Shown here: piece after piece, positions 36,257 to 48,100 of the stretch
Layout of the letters: each line of letters starts with the position of its first letter
How positions within the stretch are numbered: position 1 is the stretch's first letter
Assembly: GCF_000004825.1 (NCBI RefSeq)
Contig: NW_008805066.1
Span: forward strand, 248,001 to 312,000
Direction: 5' to 3'
Origin: Heterostelium album PN500
Lineage: Eukaryota > Evosea > Eumycetozoa > Acytosteliales > Acytosteliaceae
Length of the DNA: 64,000 bases
Translations under genes and position numbers: made by a program
The notes under the pieces: generated by a model
What the model was told of the DNA's origin: nothing
Database searches by the model: none
What the model saw: only the letters and a program-made list of their open reading frames with translations

Positions 36257-37571
36257 AATACAACAATACTTTTTAACTTTTTTTTATTAAATCAATCAAC
36301 TCCAACACTATTCACATACCATTTCACCCACAAATCAATTGTCATTGTCCAATATCAAATCAACCTTTCCTTTGTTACATATCAATATCACCTTCCAACC
36401 ACAACTTTATTGCACTTGTTCTTTTCTATCGAGCTTATAAATTAACAACAAATCAATCAATCAATCAATTTATTATATATTTAAACATCATGTCATTATT
36501 CAATTTGTTGTTGTTATTTATTATTTATATTTAAATATATGTATTAATGTTTGAACTTTTTTATTAAATCTTTTTAAAATGATTAAATTCAAACAAAATT
36601 TAATTATTTTTTTCTTAAACTAACAATCTAACGTTTCTGTATGTCCAGGTAACGCCATACAATCCAACCAAATCACAATCAAAAGTAACAGTTCTCTTTT
36701 TTCAATGGGTTCTAATAAATCTATTATAAGAAAAGATTATACTATTTATTTTTATGTCTTCTATCTAATAATAGTAGTCGTAATATTTGTATACGAATAG
36801 AGTTTGATTAATTGTCGACTTAATTTAGTTTGTCGACTTAATATTCAAATGATCATTAGGTATACTATTTAAAATACTAATATCAAACTTGCCAAGGCTT
36901 GTCTCTTCTTATATTATTTAAATGTTTCATATCAAAATTTAAATAGATTGATTAACAATCCAAACATTAAAAAAAAAGGTAACAAATTAATATTTATTTT
37001 CAAACTGTGTATTAAAAAAAAACAAAATTATTTATGTAAATAATACAAATACAAAATTAGATGTAAGTAATATAGATTAATTAGGAAAAAAATAAATGTA
37101 AAAACAAATGATAAATTTAAATAAAATAAATAAAAACATCATTAAACAAAAAAAATTAATAAATTATGTTTAAACCATCATATTATTTATGATCTTGACT
37201 TTATTTGTAGTGACTGGAGGTCAAATTTAAATATTTTTTTTTCACTTCACTTAGTGTTTGTTGAATATTTATCTATTCCGACCACACATTTTAAAAAAAA
37301 AATTATTTGTATTGAAAAAATAAAATAAAATAAAAATAGATATAACTTTGGATTATTTTAATTTAAAAACCAATTCACAATCGGAATCTTTTTTATCTGG
37401 AGTTACAACTCCAATAATTTTGGATATATAAAAATCGAATGAAAAATTGATAAAAAAATAAAAGGAAAAATCTTGATAAAAAAGTTCAAAAAATTCATAC
37501 AAAAATAAATAAAATTATAAATCATTATTACAAATTCATTTATTATCATTTTGGAGTACTAGAAAGAAGAA
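36257..37571. other. AT-rich intergenic spacer
   Basis: Mostly AT homopolymers and short repeats. An ACCCACAA motif near 36327 matches the small-RNA upstream element known in dictyostelids but no RNA follows it. I see no gene. Confidence 0.55.
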
Positions 37572-39184
37572 ATGGTTATGAATAGGATTAGACTACCGAG
37601 GAATGTAGCTTCTATGAAGACACGAAATGTCATCATTGGTCTACTGATCATTTGTATGTCATTCTATATGATCATATCGAACTTGGATGGAGCCAAGGGT
37701 TCTAGTAGAGGAAGAAAACTCGGTTTCGGTTTAGGTGCAACTTTTAGAACTGAACCTTATTATTATAATCGTCAAGATGTATGTTGTTGTTGTTGTTGTT
37801 GTTGTTTTGTTATTGTTGATGTTTTTGAGTTAAAATTGTAAACATTTTAACAATGTTTTTGTTGATTATCAAGAAACTAAACTAAACTAACAAACCTATT
37901 TATTTTGTGGTTGTTTTATGTGTGACCTTTGTAGACAGAGATATATGATGTTACTATAGTTACACAGGTTTCAGTCGATAGATTGGAGAGACTTGCTTGG
38001 ATGGCAGACAAATGGCGTGCACCCATCTCAGCAGCGGTCTACATTCAGAACGATACAGAGATTGAAGCGATTGCTAATCTCATCAGAGGTAGTTACTCTG
38101 TAACACAATTCGTTGACATTCATCTACTATATGCAAATAATGTATGTTTATATACATTACAACTTATAACATGTTATCAATTCAAATATAGATCTATTTG
38201 TTAATACATAACTATACTTATCTATACTATCTATTTATAGACAAGATATCCAATTAATACACTTAGAAATCTATCTATAAAGCATGCAGAAACAGATTGG
38301 GTATTGTTGATGGATGCAGATTTCATTCCACCCATTTCACTTTATAAGAATATAGTGTATGTAACAAACTCTAGAGTTTCGATTTCGATAGATTAGATTA
38401 TTTAGCTAATACATACATACATACTTTCAAACATAGTCAACATACATATAAAGTACCAAGAGATGAATTGACAGCGTTTGTTATTCCATCGTTTGCAAGT
38501 TCACTCGATAGATTCAAAATACCCGATGATAAACTCGATTTACTCAAAGAAATCAAAAAGAAGACAATCGTACCAACAAGTAAGTTTTTTGAAATAATGA
38601 AACAGAAACATACAATACATTGTAGAAAGAGAAAGAAAAAGAAACAAAACGAATTATTTACACTGCAGTTTGATATTATACTATTATTAGATTTGAATGT
38701 TTGTCCAAAATGTCATACACCATCAAACTACACAAGATGGTACAAAGAGAAGGATACATACGAAGCGAAATATCAATGGGTCTACGAACCCTATTTGGTG
38801 TACAGAAAGATCGATGCCGAACCATTCGATGAGCGACTCAAGGGATACGGTTTCGACAAGAACTCACAGGTATTTGGAATGGCTGTCAAGGGATTCAAGT
38901 TTGTTGTACTACCGGAATGTTGGATCGTACACATGAATCATCCAAAACAAGTATGGGAAGGAACCGATTCATATGATGAACAAATGGTATGTTCTTCAAT
39001 AGCAAACAATCAATCGATTACATTCTTATTAACTTTATCTATTCATCAATTAACGAAGTGGGACTCATTAAAGATTGTTTGTGAAATATTACCGGAAACA
39101 AAGAAAATCAATGGTTACAATCCAGAGGAAATATTATTTAATGAACCAACCAAAGAAAAATGTTATACACGAGAACATTGGTAA
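37572..39184 (+). CDS. LARGE-like glycosyltransferase (GT49-type domain)
   Basis: Exons are 37572-37778, 37935-38141, 38241-38356, 38437-38579, 38691-38986 and 39059-39184 (364 residues). A type II membrane anchor is predicted at about 19-38 (VIIGLLIICMSFYMIISNL). The lumenal part has the GT49 pattern: DVTIVTQVSVDRLERLAWMA, YPINTLRNLSIKH, MDADFIPP (DxD metal site), the YEPYLVY block, DERLKGYGFDKNSQ and a WIVHMNHPK motif. LARGE and B4GAT1 add xylose or glucuronate in the Golgi; the actual substrate here is unknown. The last two introns (111 and 72 nt) are multiples of three without stops, so retained forms would be in frame. The last acceptor (cgaag) is atypical. A short poly-TG tract follows the first donor. 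Confidence 0.82.
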
Positions 39185-39584
39185 TTATTGCCAATGATTA
39201 ATAATAATAATAATAATATAATTATATAGCGATGTAAATATTTGTTATCGGTTTTTTGGTGATGGTTTAGTTTAACTTAATCTCAACTTTTTTTGTTTTT
39301 TTTTTTTTTTTTAATACAACTTTGTATTTGATCAAATTCATCTCATTCTTTCCATAAAAATAATTTAATGGATAAATTATTGTCAAGTCAAAAAAGTATA
39401 TTATAATATAATAATAAATAATAATAATAATAATTTTATTATGTTTGTGAAATTTTTAAAAGTAGTAGTAGATATGTACAGGAATTTCATAGATTAGATA
39501 TTGTTTCTTTCTTATCAAATTGTTATATTATGTATTATTTCTTGTTCTTGTTTTTTGTTTTGTTTTTGTTTTTGTTTTTTTTTT
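39185..39584. other. AT-rich spacer between convergent genes
   Basis: Low-complexity AT DNA with a poly-T tract near 39297-39312 and TTTTTG repeats. The 3' ends of the LARGE-like gene and the minus-strand Ser-rich gene lie here. No coding signal. Confidence 0.55.
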
Positions 39585-40130
39585 TTATCCTCTATTATAT
39601 CTTTTGTTTTTCAATAGTGATTTTCCAATGGTTTTCCATTTTCCTTTGCAATACATTGAAGCCAATGAAATGAGATTGTCATCATCGATGTCATCTTGCC
39701 AGAGGTCATTGCTTTTGATCTTGATAGCCATGCTACTCAGAGATGTTTTGATTCTTTCGAATTCCTCAGTTCTACAATGCACAACACTGAAGAGATCATT
39801 GTATTTCTGTGAACACATCTCTGGAGTTGTCACTTCACTAGATTGGCCGCTAGTGGATCTCAGCGAACTATATTTTTTGATTCCCAAAGAGGAGGAGGAG
39901 GAGGATGATGACGATGGACTAGTTGCAATAAGCCCAGAATTTATCATTCCATATGGAATATATGAGGATAAATATAAATAGGAATTTCTATTGTTGTGAT
40001 TATTGATATGATTGTTTTGATGTGATCTAATTGGACCAACCACACTATTATTTATTGAAGATGTTCTACGTTCATTTGTATTATTTAATTGTAGAGATGG
40101 AGGTGATAATAAATTATAATTGATTTCCAT
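39585..40130 (-). CDS. Hypothetical Ser-rich protein
   Basis: Single exon, 181 residues, start ATG at 40130. The N-terminal half is Asn/Ser-rich with a (Ser)10-type run. The C-terminal part (about 95-170) has ordinary, mixed composition with several Cys (SLRSTSGQSSEVTTPEMC, FSVVHCRTEEFERIKTSL, SLASMYCKGKWKTIGKSL), arguing for a real gene. Codon composition is G+C-richer than the flanks. No domain or signal peptide is recognised. A shorter antisense frame covers the same DNA but begins in poly-T-derived Phe/Leu/Val runs and is less protein-like. Confidence 0.65.
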   Translation of the reverse strand: MEINYNLLSPPSLQLNNTNERRTSSINNSVVGPIRSHQNNHINNHNNRNSYLYLSSYIPYGMINSGLIATSPSSSSSSSSSLGIKKYSSLRSTSGQSSEVTTPEMCSQKYNDLFSVVHCRTEEFERIKTSLSSMAIKIKSNDLWQDDIDDDNLISLASMYCKGKWKTIGKSLLKNKRYNRG

Positions 40131-40894
40131 TGTTTTATTTTTACTTTTCTTTTAATTTATTACAATTATGAAATATTATAAAAAAATATATGTTTTTTTA
40201 AGAAAATGAGCAAATCAATCAACATTAAAATTAAACATTTTAATTTAATTTAAAATTCCATGTGTCATTTTGTATTGGTTTTGAATTTATTGACTAATTT
40301 GCTGGTGCAAATTAAACAAAAAAAAAAAAAAAAGCATAAACAACTCAACACACTTTTAATCACAATCAAAAAAAAAACACACACACATATATTTCAACCA
40401 CTATTTTAATTTATTAAACTAGTGTGTTGATTTGAAAAACTATTTTTAATTATTTTTTTAATTTTATTTTTCCCCCTCATCATGTTACCTAAAAAATAAA
40501 CAACACAATTTATAATCTGTCATACTAATACACAATGAAAAACATAATAATACAATAATATAAAATAAATATCAATAAACTTTTTTCACTAGACATTTAT
40601 AAAAAATCTTTCACATTATACGATTCACTCTTTCAAAGCTAAACACATATGATTTGAACAAATAATAATATAGTATTGTTTTTTTTTTTTATTGCTTTTA
40701 TTTATTTATTTATTTATTATATAATTCTCTCTCTCCACATGGATCAATAAAATCCGTTGTCAATAATTCAATTTCAATTTCACTATCCATTTAAATTGAA
40801 TGGTTAATTTATTATTTAGACATTTTATATTATTTAATAGAAACTTTGTAAATATATAGCAATAGGAAACTTTGGTTTTCTTAAACATAATAAA
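40131..40894. other. AT-rich intergenic spacer
   Basis: Contains AT homopolymers, CA repeats and short TTTA tandem units (near 40699-40719). It probably includes divergent promoters for the Ser-rich gene (minus) and the 60-residue gene (plus). No coding frame seen. Confidence 0.5.
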
Positions 40895-41149
40895 ATGATA
40901 GTAAGTTGTTTAAGAAAAGAAAATAAAAGATTGGACAATATTAATACTCTTTTTTTTTTTACTTTTATTTAGGAAAAGAAAGTAAGGTTTGCATTAGACC
41001 TTCATATTGTAAATCATACAGGTGGGCCACCAAGAAGTAGTTGTATTCAAACAGCTCCATTGACTCCAAGACCAGACCATACCGCCATGACCAATGATTC
41101 TCAACCTGATTTAGTATCTCGATTCTCCACTCTGACAATCAAGAAATAA
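40895..41149 (+). CDS. 60-residue protein with candidate PP1-docking (RVxF) motif
   Basis: Two exons, 40895-40900 (just ATG ATA) and 40973-41149, separated by a 72-nt intron with a perfect gtaagt donor and a poly-T/atttag acceptor, phase 0. Exon 2 is G+C-richer than its flanks and reads as ordinary protein. Residues 4-8 are KKVRF, matching the [K/R]VxF class of protein phosphatase 1 docking motifs, followed by ALDLHIVNH. A Pro-rich middle (TAPLTPRPD) and a C-terminus SRFSTLTIKK contain candidate phosphorylation sites. A PP1 regulator or inhibitor role is inference only. I do not recognise a named family. The 6-nt start exon is the nearest ATG with a donor; a longer upstream exon cannot be excluded. 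Confidence 0.62.
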
Positions 41150-43179
41150 ATAAATCAAACCAACACTGTACATATTTGTAAATAACAATAAGAAAAACAC
41201 AATAGATCTATCTTTAATTTTTTCTCTGAATTGTTTGACTATCATACTTTAGTTTTTGTTATCATAAATATGATAATGGGGACCACTGATCGATGCAACT
41301 TCACATTTTTCACATTAAACTATTTTTGTAGAATGATAAATAATACAACATCATTGAATAAAGATTAATGAATTGATAGATAGATAGATAGATTGGTTGA
41401 TTGATTCTGAAAAGTAGATCTTGTTTAATATTGTACCAAGATCTAAACTCCTCTCAGAGTTAGATATGTGGAGTTTTCGTTCATCTCATCGAATCGTATC
41501 GCATCGCATCGATAGAAAAAAAAAATAGATTTTAAGCTCGATCTATTTGGTATAAGTGGTATCAATTTGTGATCATAACAATTTATTCTCATCAATCAAC
41601 TCAAAGGAGTCAAACATCACAACAATCTCTCATATCTTTGTTTTAGATCAAAAAACTTCTCGAATTTGGGTAAAAATAAAAATCGAATAAAAAAAAGGAG
41701 TTTGCAAAAACATTGAAAACAAAACAAAAACCAAAAATATGAAAAATCTAAAAATGGGTGTTCTTCCCAATTGGTGCTGAGATTCTAAACAATCAATCAA
41801 TAAACTTATCAACTGATTAAAAAAAAAAAAAAAATTTAAACAAAAATCAATATTAAATTTATCTAAAAAAAAAAAAAATAATTATATTTTTTCACAACAT
41901 TGAATTCATTCAATATATATTAATATATCAATTAATTTATTTATTTATTGTAAAAGAGTTAAATCAAATCAAATCAAAACAAGACAAAACAAAACAAAAA
42001 ACTAAATTTTGTGCTAAAAACAAAAATAAAACAAAAAAACAAAAAAAAAGACACCAACCGGCATTGGTTAATTTCAAGACAAAGAAAAAAAAAATTTATA
42101 GACTAAACAGAATAATTAAAACAAACAGCATTGCATTTTTATATTTTTCAGATTAATAATAGTAATAGTTGTGTTGTAGTACTGATAGATTGTTTCTAAT
42201 ACCAAAGTTCAAATAGAATATATATTATAATCAATATTATCATTTTGTAAATAGTAGTAGTAATAATAATATTAACAATCAATAATCATATTAATATATT
42301 AAAAAATAAAAATAAATAAATTATATGTAAGTTTAAATTAATCACATAACAAATAAACACTCCACTCTTGTTGTAATAGTAATAAATTTGATTAAAAAAA
42401 TTTTGTTTATTTTTGTGTGAGTGTCAACCACCCAATTTGGAGTGGAAAATAAAAAATCAATCTTTAAGAAAACAAAAAAAAAAACCTCTCATAATTATTT
42501 GTCTGTAAAAAAAAAAAAAAAAAAACTTTTTTTTAATTTCAATTAATTATATCATTTAAATTCTAGTATACATAAGCTCACCAACCAGTATCATCATCAT
42601 CACTTCTCTTCATCAACAACCATCTTCGCTTTGCTCACTTCCTTTCTTCTTTTTTCCAATTTCTTCATATTTCCTCTTTTCGTCTACCTTTACTACTTTA
42701 CTTTACTCAACTCTACTCTACTTTACTACTTTTCTTACTTATTTGTCTCTCCCTTAGTAATCAATCATTTTTGATATAAACATACATACACATCACTTAC
42801 ATTGTAAAATTAATTAATAATTATCAATAATAGATAAAATAAAATAAAACAAAACAAAACAAAATAAAACATATTTAAATTTTAATCTGTAATAAAAATA
42901 AAACAACAAAATAATTATATAATATATTTTTTCGAAAATATCATCAATAGTACATACATATATACATATATAGACAATCAGAAGAAGAAGAAGAAGAAGA
43001 AGTCAAACAAAATCATTATCATCAACATTTTTTATTTTGTGAAGCACGAATATTTATACATAATCCAATATATATATATATTTAAAAGAGTATTTTTATT
43101 TTAACTTTAAAAGTTAATTTTTTTTTTTTTTTTAGTTATTTTTTTTTTCAAACAACAAAACAATTAGAGATATAGGAAA
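41150..43179. other. 2-kb intergenic region upstream of the CAMK-type kinase
   Basis: AT-rich, with short TCGCATCG-type repeats near 41490-41510, poly-A runs, a pyrimidine-rich C/T block (42590-42770) typical of dictyostelid leaders, and a GAAGAA repeat near 42982-43002. No coding frame or RNA gene is supported. Confidence 0.55.
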
Positions 43180-44430
43180 ATGGATACAGATCATCATAAT
43201 AATAATAATAATAATAATAATACCAAAGAACATGAGTCAGATGATGAAATGGATATATATTCGGATGATGAGAGCGATAGTGAGCTCGATATGACTGGAT
43301 GTCCATACGTATTGGGTGATGAGATTGGTCGTGGTGCATTCTCAGTGGTGCGTATGGCAACACACCAAGTCACCGGTGAAAAAGTAGCAATCAAATCAAT
43401 CAACACAAAATTCATCAAAAACAAACTACTCATGCGAGAAATAGAGATCATGAAGAAACTTGGTGATCATCCAAATATCTTGAAATTATATGAAGTATAC
43501 GAAACAAAGAAACAATTACATTTAGTATTAGAGTTGTATGTATCAATTGTTATAATGAGATAATGATTAATTATATGGATGTTTGTGTGTGTTTTAACAA
43601 TAATGATCATTATTATTATTATTATCAATTTTAATTTAGAGTAACTGGTGGAGAATTATTCGAAAAGATTGTACAGAGAGGAGAATATTCAGAACAGGAT
43701 GCAGCAAAGATTATCAAACAGATTGTGTCGGCGGTTGGACATTTACATGAGAATGGTATCGCCCATAGAGATCTGAAACCTCAGAACCTTCTTTGCTCTG
43801 GCAAAGAGGGTGACGACATCAGAGTGGCAGACTTTGGTTTATCAAAGATTTTCGGTGAGGGCGATCGTCTGGAGACCTGTTGTGGTTCGCCAGAGTACGT
43901 CGCTCCCGAAGTCCTAGAGTGTAAACCGTATGATAAAGCTTGTGATTTATGGAGTGTCGGTGTAATTACATATGTATTGTAAGTTTTGTTGTCACAACAG
44001 TAATAATAATATTCATTTGCTCAAAGCATTCACTTATCAACAATTGATTGATTGAAAATTATAGATTAACAGGTTGCTTCCCGTTCTGGGATAGAAACAA
44101 TGCTATTTTATATGAAAAGATTAGAAATGTTGATTATGGATGGCCAGAGGGATTCGAAGTTTCAGATGAGGCCAAAGATTTGGTTTCACATCTCATCGAG
44201 AAGATTCCAGAGAGACGATATACAATTGAACAATGTTTAGCTCATCCATGGGTCAATGTAAATATTATTATCATATTAATAATGATGATGATAGTGATAA
44301 TGTTGTTCTTGTCTTATTAACCTTTTTTTTATTTTTATTCTTTATTATTATTATTATTTCTGTACAGGGAACCGGTGTAAGTGGTGTAAAGAAAATCAAA
44401 CCACAAGATTTTTATGCTGCTAAAAAATAA
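43180..44430 (+). CDS. CAMK-type Ser/Thr protein kinase
   Basis: Exons are 43180-43535, 43640-43978, 44065-44257 and 44368-44430 (316 residues). After an acidic Asn-rich start, the kinase domain runs from about 44 to 295: DEIGRGAFSVVRMA glycine loop, VAIKSI lysine near 72, LVTGGELFEKI, HRDLKPQNLL, VADFGLSK, GSPEYVAPEVL, WSVGVITYVLLTG. GGELF plus GSPEYVAPEV places it with CaMKI/MLCK-like enzymes. These phosphorylate Ser/Thr, often under Ca2+/calmodulin control. Only about 25 residues follow the domain, including GVKKIKPQDFYAAKK, so a full autoinhibitory/calmodulin-binding tail is lacking or very short; regulation may be Ca2+-independent. Splice sites recreate LVTGG and VLLTG exactly. Confidence 0.92.
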
Positions 44431-45140
44431 ATAAGACTAACTGGATTGGAACCAAAAAAAAAAAAAACAAAACAAAACAAAAAATATTGGTAACCAAGGC
44501 AGCCAGCCAAATTGATAAATATAGTAAACCACCAAAAAAAATAAAATCAAACCATCAAATAACTAAAATCAAACAAACAATCAACAATTTATCTTATATA
44601 ATTGTCGTAAAATTACACACATTTTTTTTTTTTTTTATTTGGAGTTTTTGAGAAGAAATAATGCCAAAAAAAATAAAGTTGATTTTGATGAAAAACCCCT
44701 AAAAATTTAATGACATGAATTCAAAATAAATATTTGATTTCAATAGATTAAATGAATTAAACCTTTTTTTTTTTTTTGTTTATTTTTGTTTTATTTTTTG
44801 TTTATTTTTTTTCATTTTTAATTTTGATATAATCCGATTTGGTTTTAATTTTAATTAAAATTTGATTTCAAAATCCGCAAGCAAGCAAGAGTAATAAAAT
44901 AGTTATTAAAACAGTCAGTTCAAAGATTATTTATTAAATTTGATTTTTTTTTAATTTCAATATATATTATATATACAATTTTTTTTTTTATTATTCTTTA
45001 AATATTTAAAAAATATATATTTTTATCATATTGTTATAATATATATATATAAAGATATTATAGTAGATATAATTAATATAGATATAGATAATAGATATTA
45101 GATATAGTTAGATAGAGATAATAATATTTGTTTGTTAGTT
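44431..45140. other. AT-rich intergenic spacer upstream of INO80
   Basis: Consists of poly-A/T tracts and, near 45040-45130, runs of TAGATA/ATAGAT-like units that lead directly into the INO80 leader. No coding signal. Confidence 0.55.
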
Positions 45141-48100
45141 ATGAATTTTGGACAGGATTCAAATAGAGGAAATCGGACAAGTCATTATCAACCTCCGATT
45201 TACAGTGAGCATGATAATGACGATGATGAGGAGTTTGAAGATTACAGAGAGGACGAAGAAGTATTGTTCAACCCACTGAAAGTTCCTTCACCTTTTACAC
45301 ATGCAAGATCGATTCATTCCGGTTCCATTGCAAAGTCATCCTATCAAATGAAGCCAATCGGTGAAGATCAATATAGTCGGAATCAACAACAAAATCAACA
45401 ACAACAACAACATCGTAGTAGTACTACAACCAGTAGTAGTAGTAATAATGGTGATCGTCATCGCCAACAACAACAACAACCACCACAACATCAAAGAAGT
45501 AGTGGTAGTAGTAATAGTAATTCCTATTCAAATGGATCATCTAGTATCAAGTTGAGAGAATATAATAATAGAGGTGATGACTACGAGTATTCTTCGCCAT
45601 CGCCATATAGATCACCTTCGAGATCACCACCACCACAGTCATCATCATCATACACCTCCTACAGTAGAACTTCATCCAATAGCATTCCATCGTTATACAG
45701 TCCCACTACAACCTCTACTTTGTCAGCTGCACATCCTAAATCCACAATTATGGGTTACAATAGAAACACTGATTATATCACCAGTAGTACCGCATCCGGA
45801 CATCAACAACATCACCACCAACAACAAAGATCGAGATCTAGATCAAGATCAAAATCACCAGTACGACAAACACAACATCAACAATCACATCATCAAAGTA
45901 TATCATCATACAATAGATTTAGTAATACAAATAGTAGTAGTAGTAACAGTAGTAGCAGTTATTCTTCGAAACAACAATATAATATATCTCGATCACCAGA
46001 ACGACAAACACAACAACCATTAAAGAATGCATCATTAATGAATATATTGAATAGTTCCGATTCTATACCAACATTTCAGAGTTTGGACAACAGTTTGTCC
46101 GGTGGTAACAGTCAAAGTAGTAGTAGTAAAAGCAGTAGATCACAACCACAGCCATTAGCCAACTACTATTCATCTATTTTCAAACCGGAACAACCACAAT
46201 ATGAACAACAAAATGATAGACACTATATGCAATCTCAGAAACAGCTTTATCAGCAGCAACAACAACAACAACAACAACAGAATAACAACAAACATCAACA
46301 AAAACAACAGCAACAACAACAGCAATATGAATATGAACAACAGCAACAACAACAAATAAAACATAGGCAGCAACAACAACAGCAACAAAATCCATATAGT
46401 AATTTCTCAAATTCATCATTGACATCGGCAATATCCTCTTCAGCGTCGGTTATGAATGTTTTTAGTGGAACAAACAGTGCTACCAGCACCAGTAGTAGTA
46501 GTGGCGTTGGTTCAGCTCTGAGGAAATCGACAACAGGAGTATCGACGTCTTCACCAAGGTCATCGCCATCTCTTAAATCAACGGCTTTCACCAATGCAAA
46601 GAAACGTGTCTCCAAGAAACATAAACAAGAAATACTCGACTTATTGAGTGAGCATGATGATAACGATACCCATCATCTCTCTCTAACCAACAGTTCACAA
46701 ACAATAATACCACCTTTATCATTAAATAATAGTGGTACTTATAAAGTATCATCATCCAATCAAAATACATCAGCAACAACATCATCATCATCATCATCAT
46801 CTTCCTCTTCATATTCAAAATCTTTACCATTATCATCATCGATGTTATATTCGAATGAACAAATTAGTAATACTTCTACTACAACTAATAATAGTAGTAA
46901 TAGTAATAGTAATAGTAGTAGTTCTAGTAGTATTAGAAAGTATAACAGTAGTAACAATAATAATAATAATAACAATAACAATAGTTCTTTATCACAAATC
47001 AATGAATATAGTAACAATAACAACAACAACAACAATAATATACCATTTCAAGATTCAGATACAGAGATTTCTAATAGTGATTATCAAAAGATGTTAAAGA
47101 CATATGCAAAAGAGAAATCAACCAAAAGAAAAGCAATTTCAGAAGTATGTTTTTGGTATAGTTCATTATTATTTAAAGTATCTTTATTAATTCAAATGTT
47201 TGTTTGATTGATTGTTTTAGGAGTATTTCAAGGATATGGATAAATATATTGATTCAGAGGGTGAGGAGAAAGAAAAGTTGAAAAAGAAACTGATGTCAAA
47301 GATTGACAAGGAGATGGAGAGTGATACAAAGAAGCGACAAAAGAGAAGAAAGTTTGATGGCAACTACAGCTCCAAAGACAAGGAAAAGATGATAATGGAT
47401 ACTTTGAGATCATCGACATCGTCTACCTCTATACTAACTGGTTCAAGCTCTGGTCTTGCCGCTTCTCTTCAATCTTCATCATCATCGTCGACCAAGTCAA
47501 AGAAGACAAAGAAGGAATCCAGCGGTAGCAGCAGCAACTTCAATCCTGTCATCAATGAAAAGGATCTCTATGATGATGAATTCGAAGAGTTTTTAGAGAA
47601 TGAGAAAAGGAGAAAGAAGAAATCTAGAAAGACAAATGAGAAAGAGAGTAGTGGTAGTAGTAGCAGTAGAGATGTTAGAGATACTAAAGAAAGTGGAACT
47701 AGTAGTAGGGAAAAAGAGAGTAGAGATAGAGGAGAAAGAGATAGAGAGACAAAAGAAAGAGATCGTGAAAGAGAAAGAGAAAAAGAAAGAGAAAGGGAAA
47801 GGGAAAGAGAAAGAGAAAAAGAGAGAGAAAGGGAAAGGGAAAGAGAGCGTGAGAGAGAACGCGAGATAGAGAAGGAGAAGCAGAGACTGATTGACGAGGA
47901 GATCAAGAGAAAGAAAGCAGAGTCTCTTGGTTGTAAGTTTGGATATATCAAGCAACTGGAGCCAGGCTTTGATGGCAAGTGGGCCGCTCTCATCAAGAAG
48001 GATTTAATTCCTGCTCAAAAGAAGTATGTTGCCAATCATACGAATGGAATTGCCAACTGCAAGAGTTTGGCGAGTCTGATGAAGATCGAGATTAAGAAGC

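Noticed and set aside
36320-36345. ACCCACAA, matching the upstream element of dictyostelid small RNA genes
   Set aside because: No GC-richer or structured RNA body about 60 bases downstream; an 8-base match is expected by chance.
39520-39981. 153-codon plus-strand frame opposite the Ser-rich gene
   Set aside because: It opens with poly-T-derived Phe/Leu/Val runs; the minus-strand frame is longer, starts at a good ATG and has better composition.
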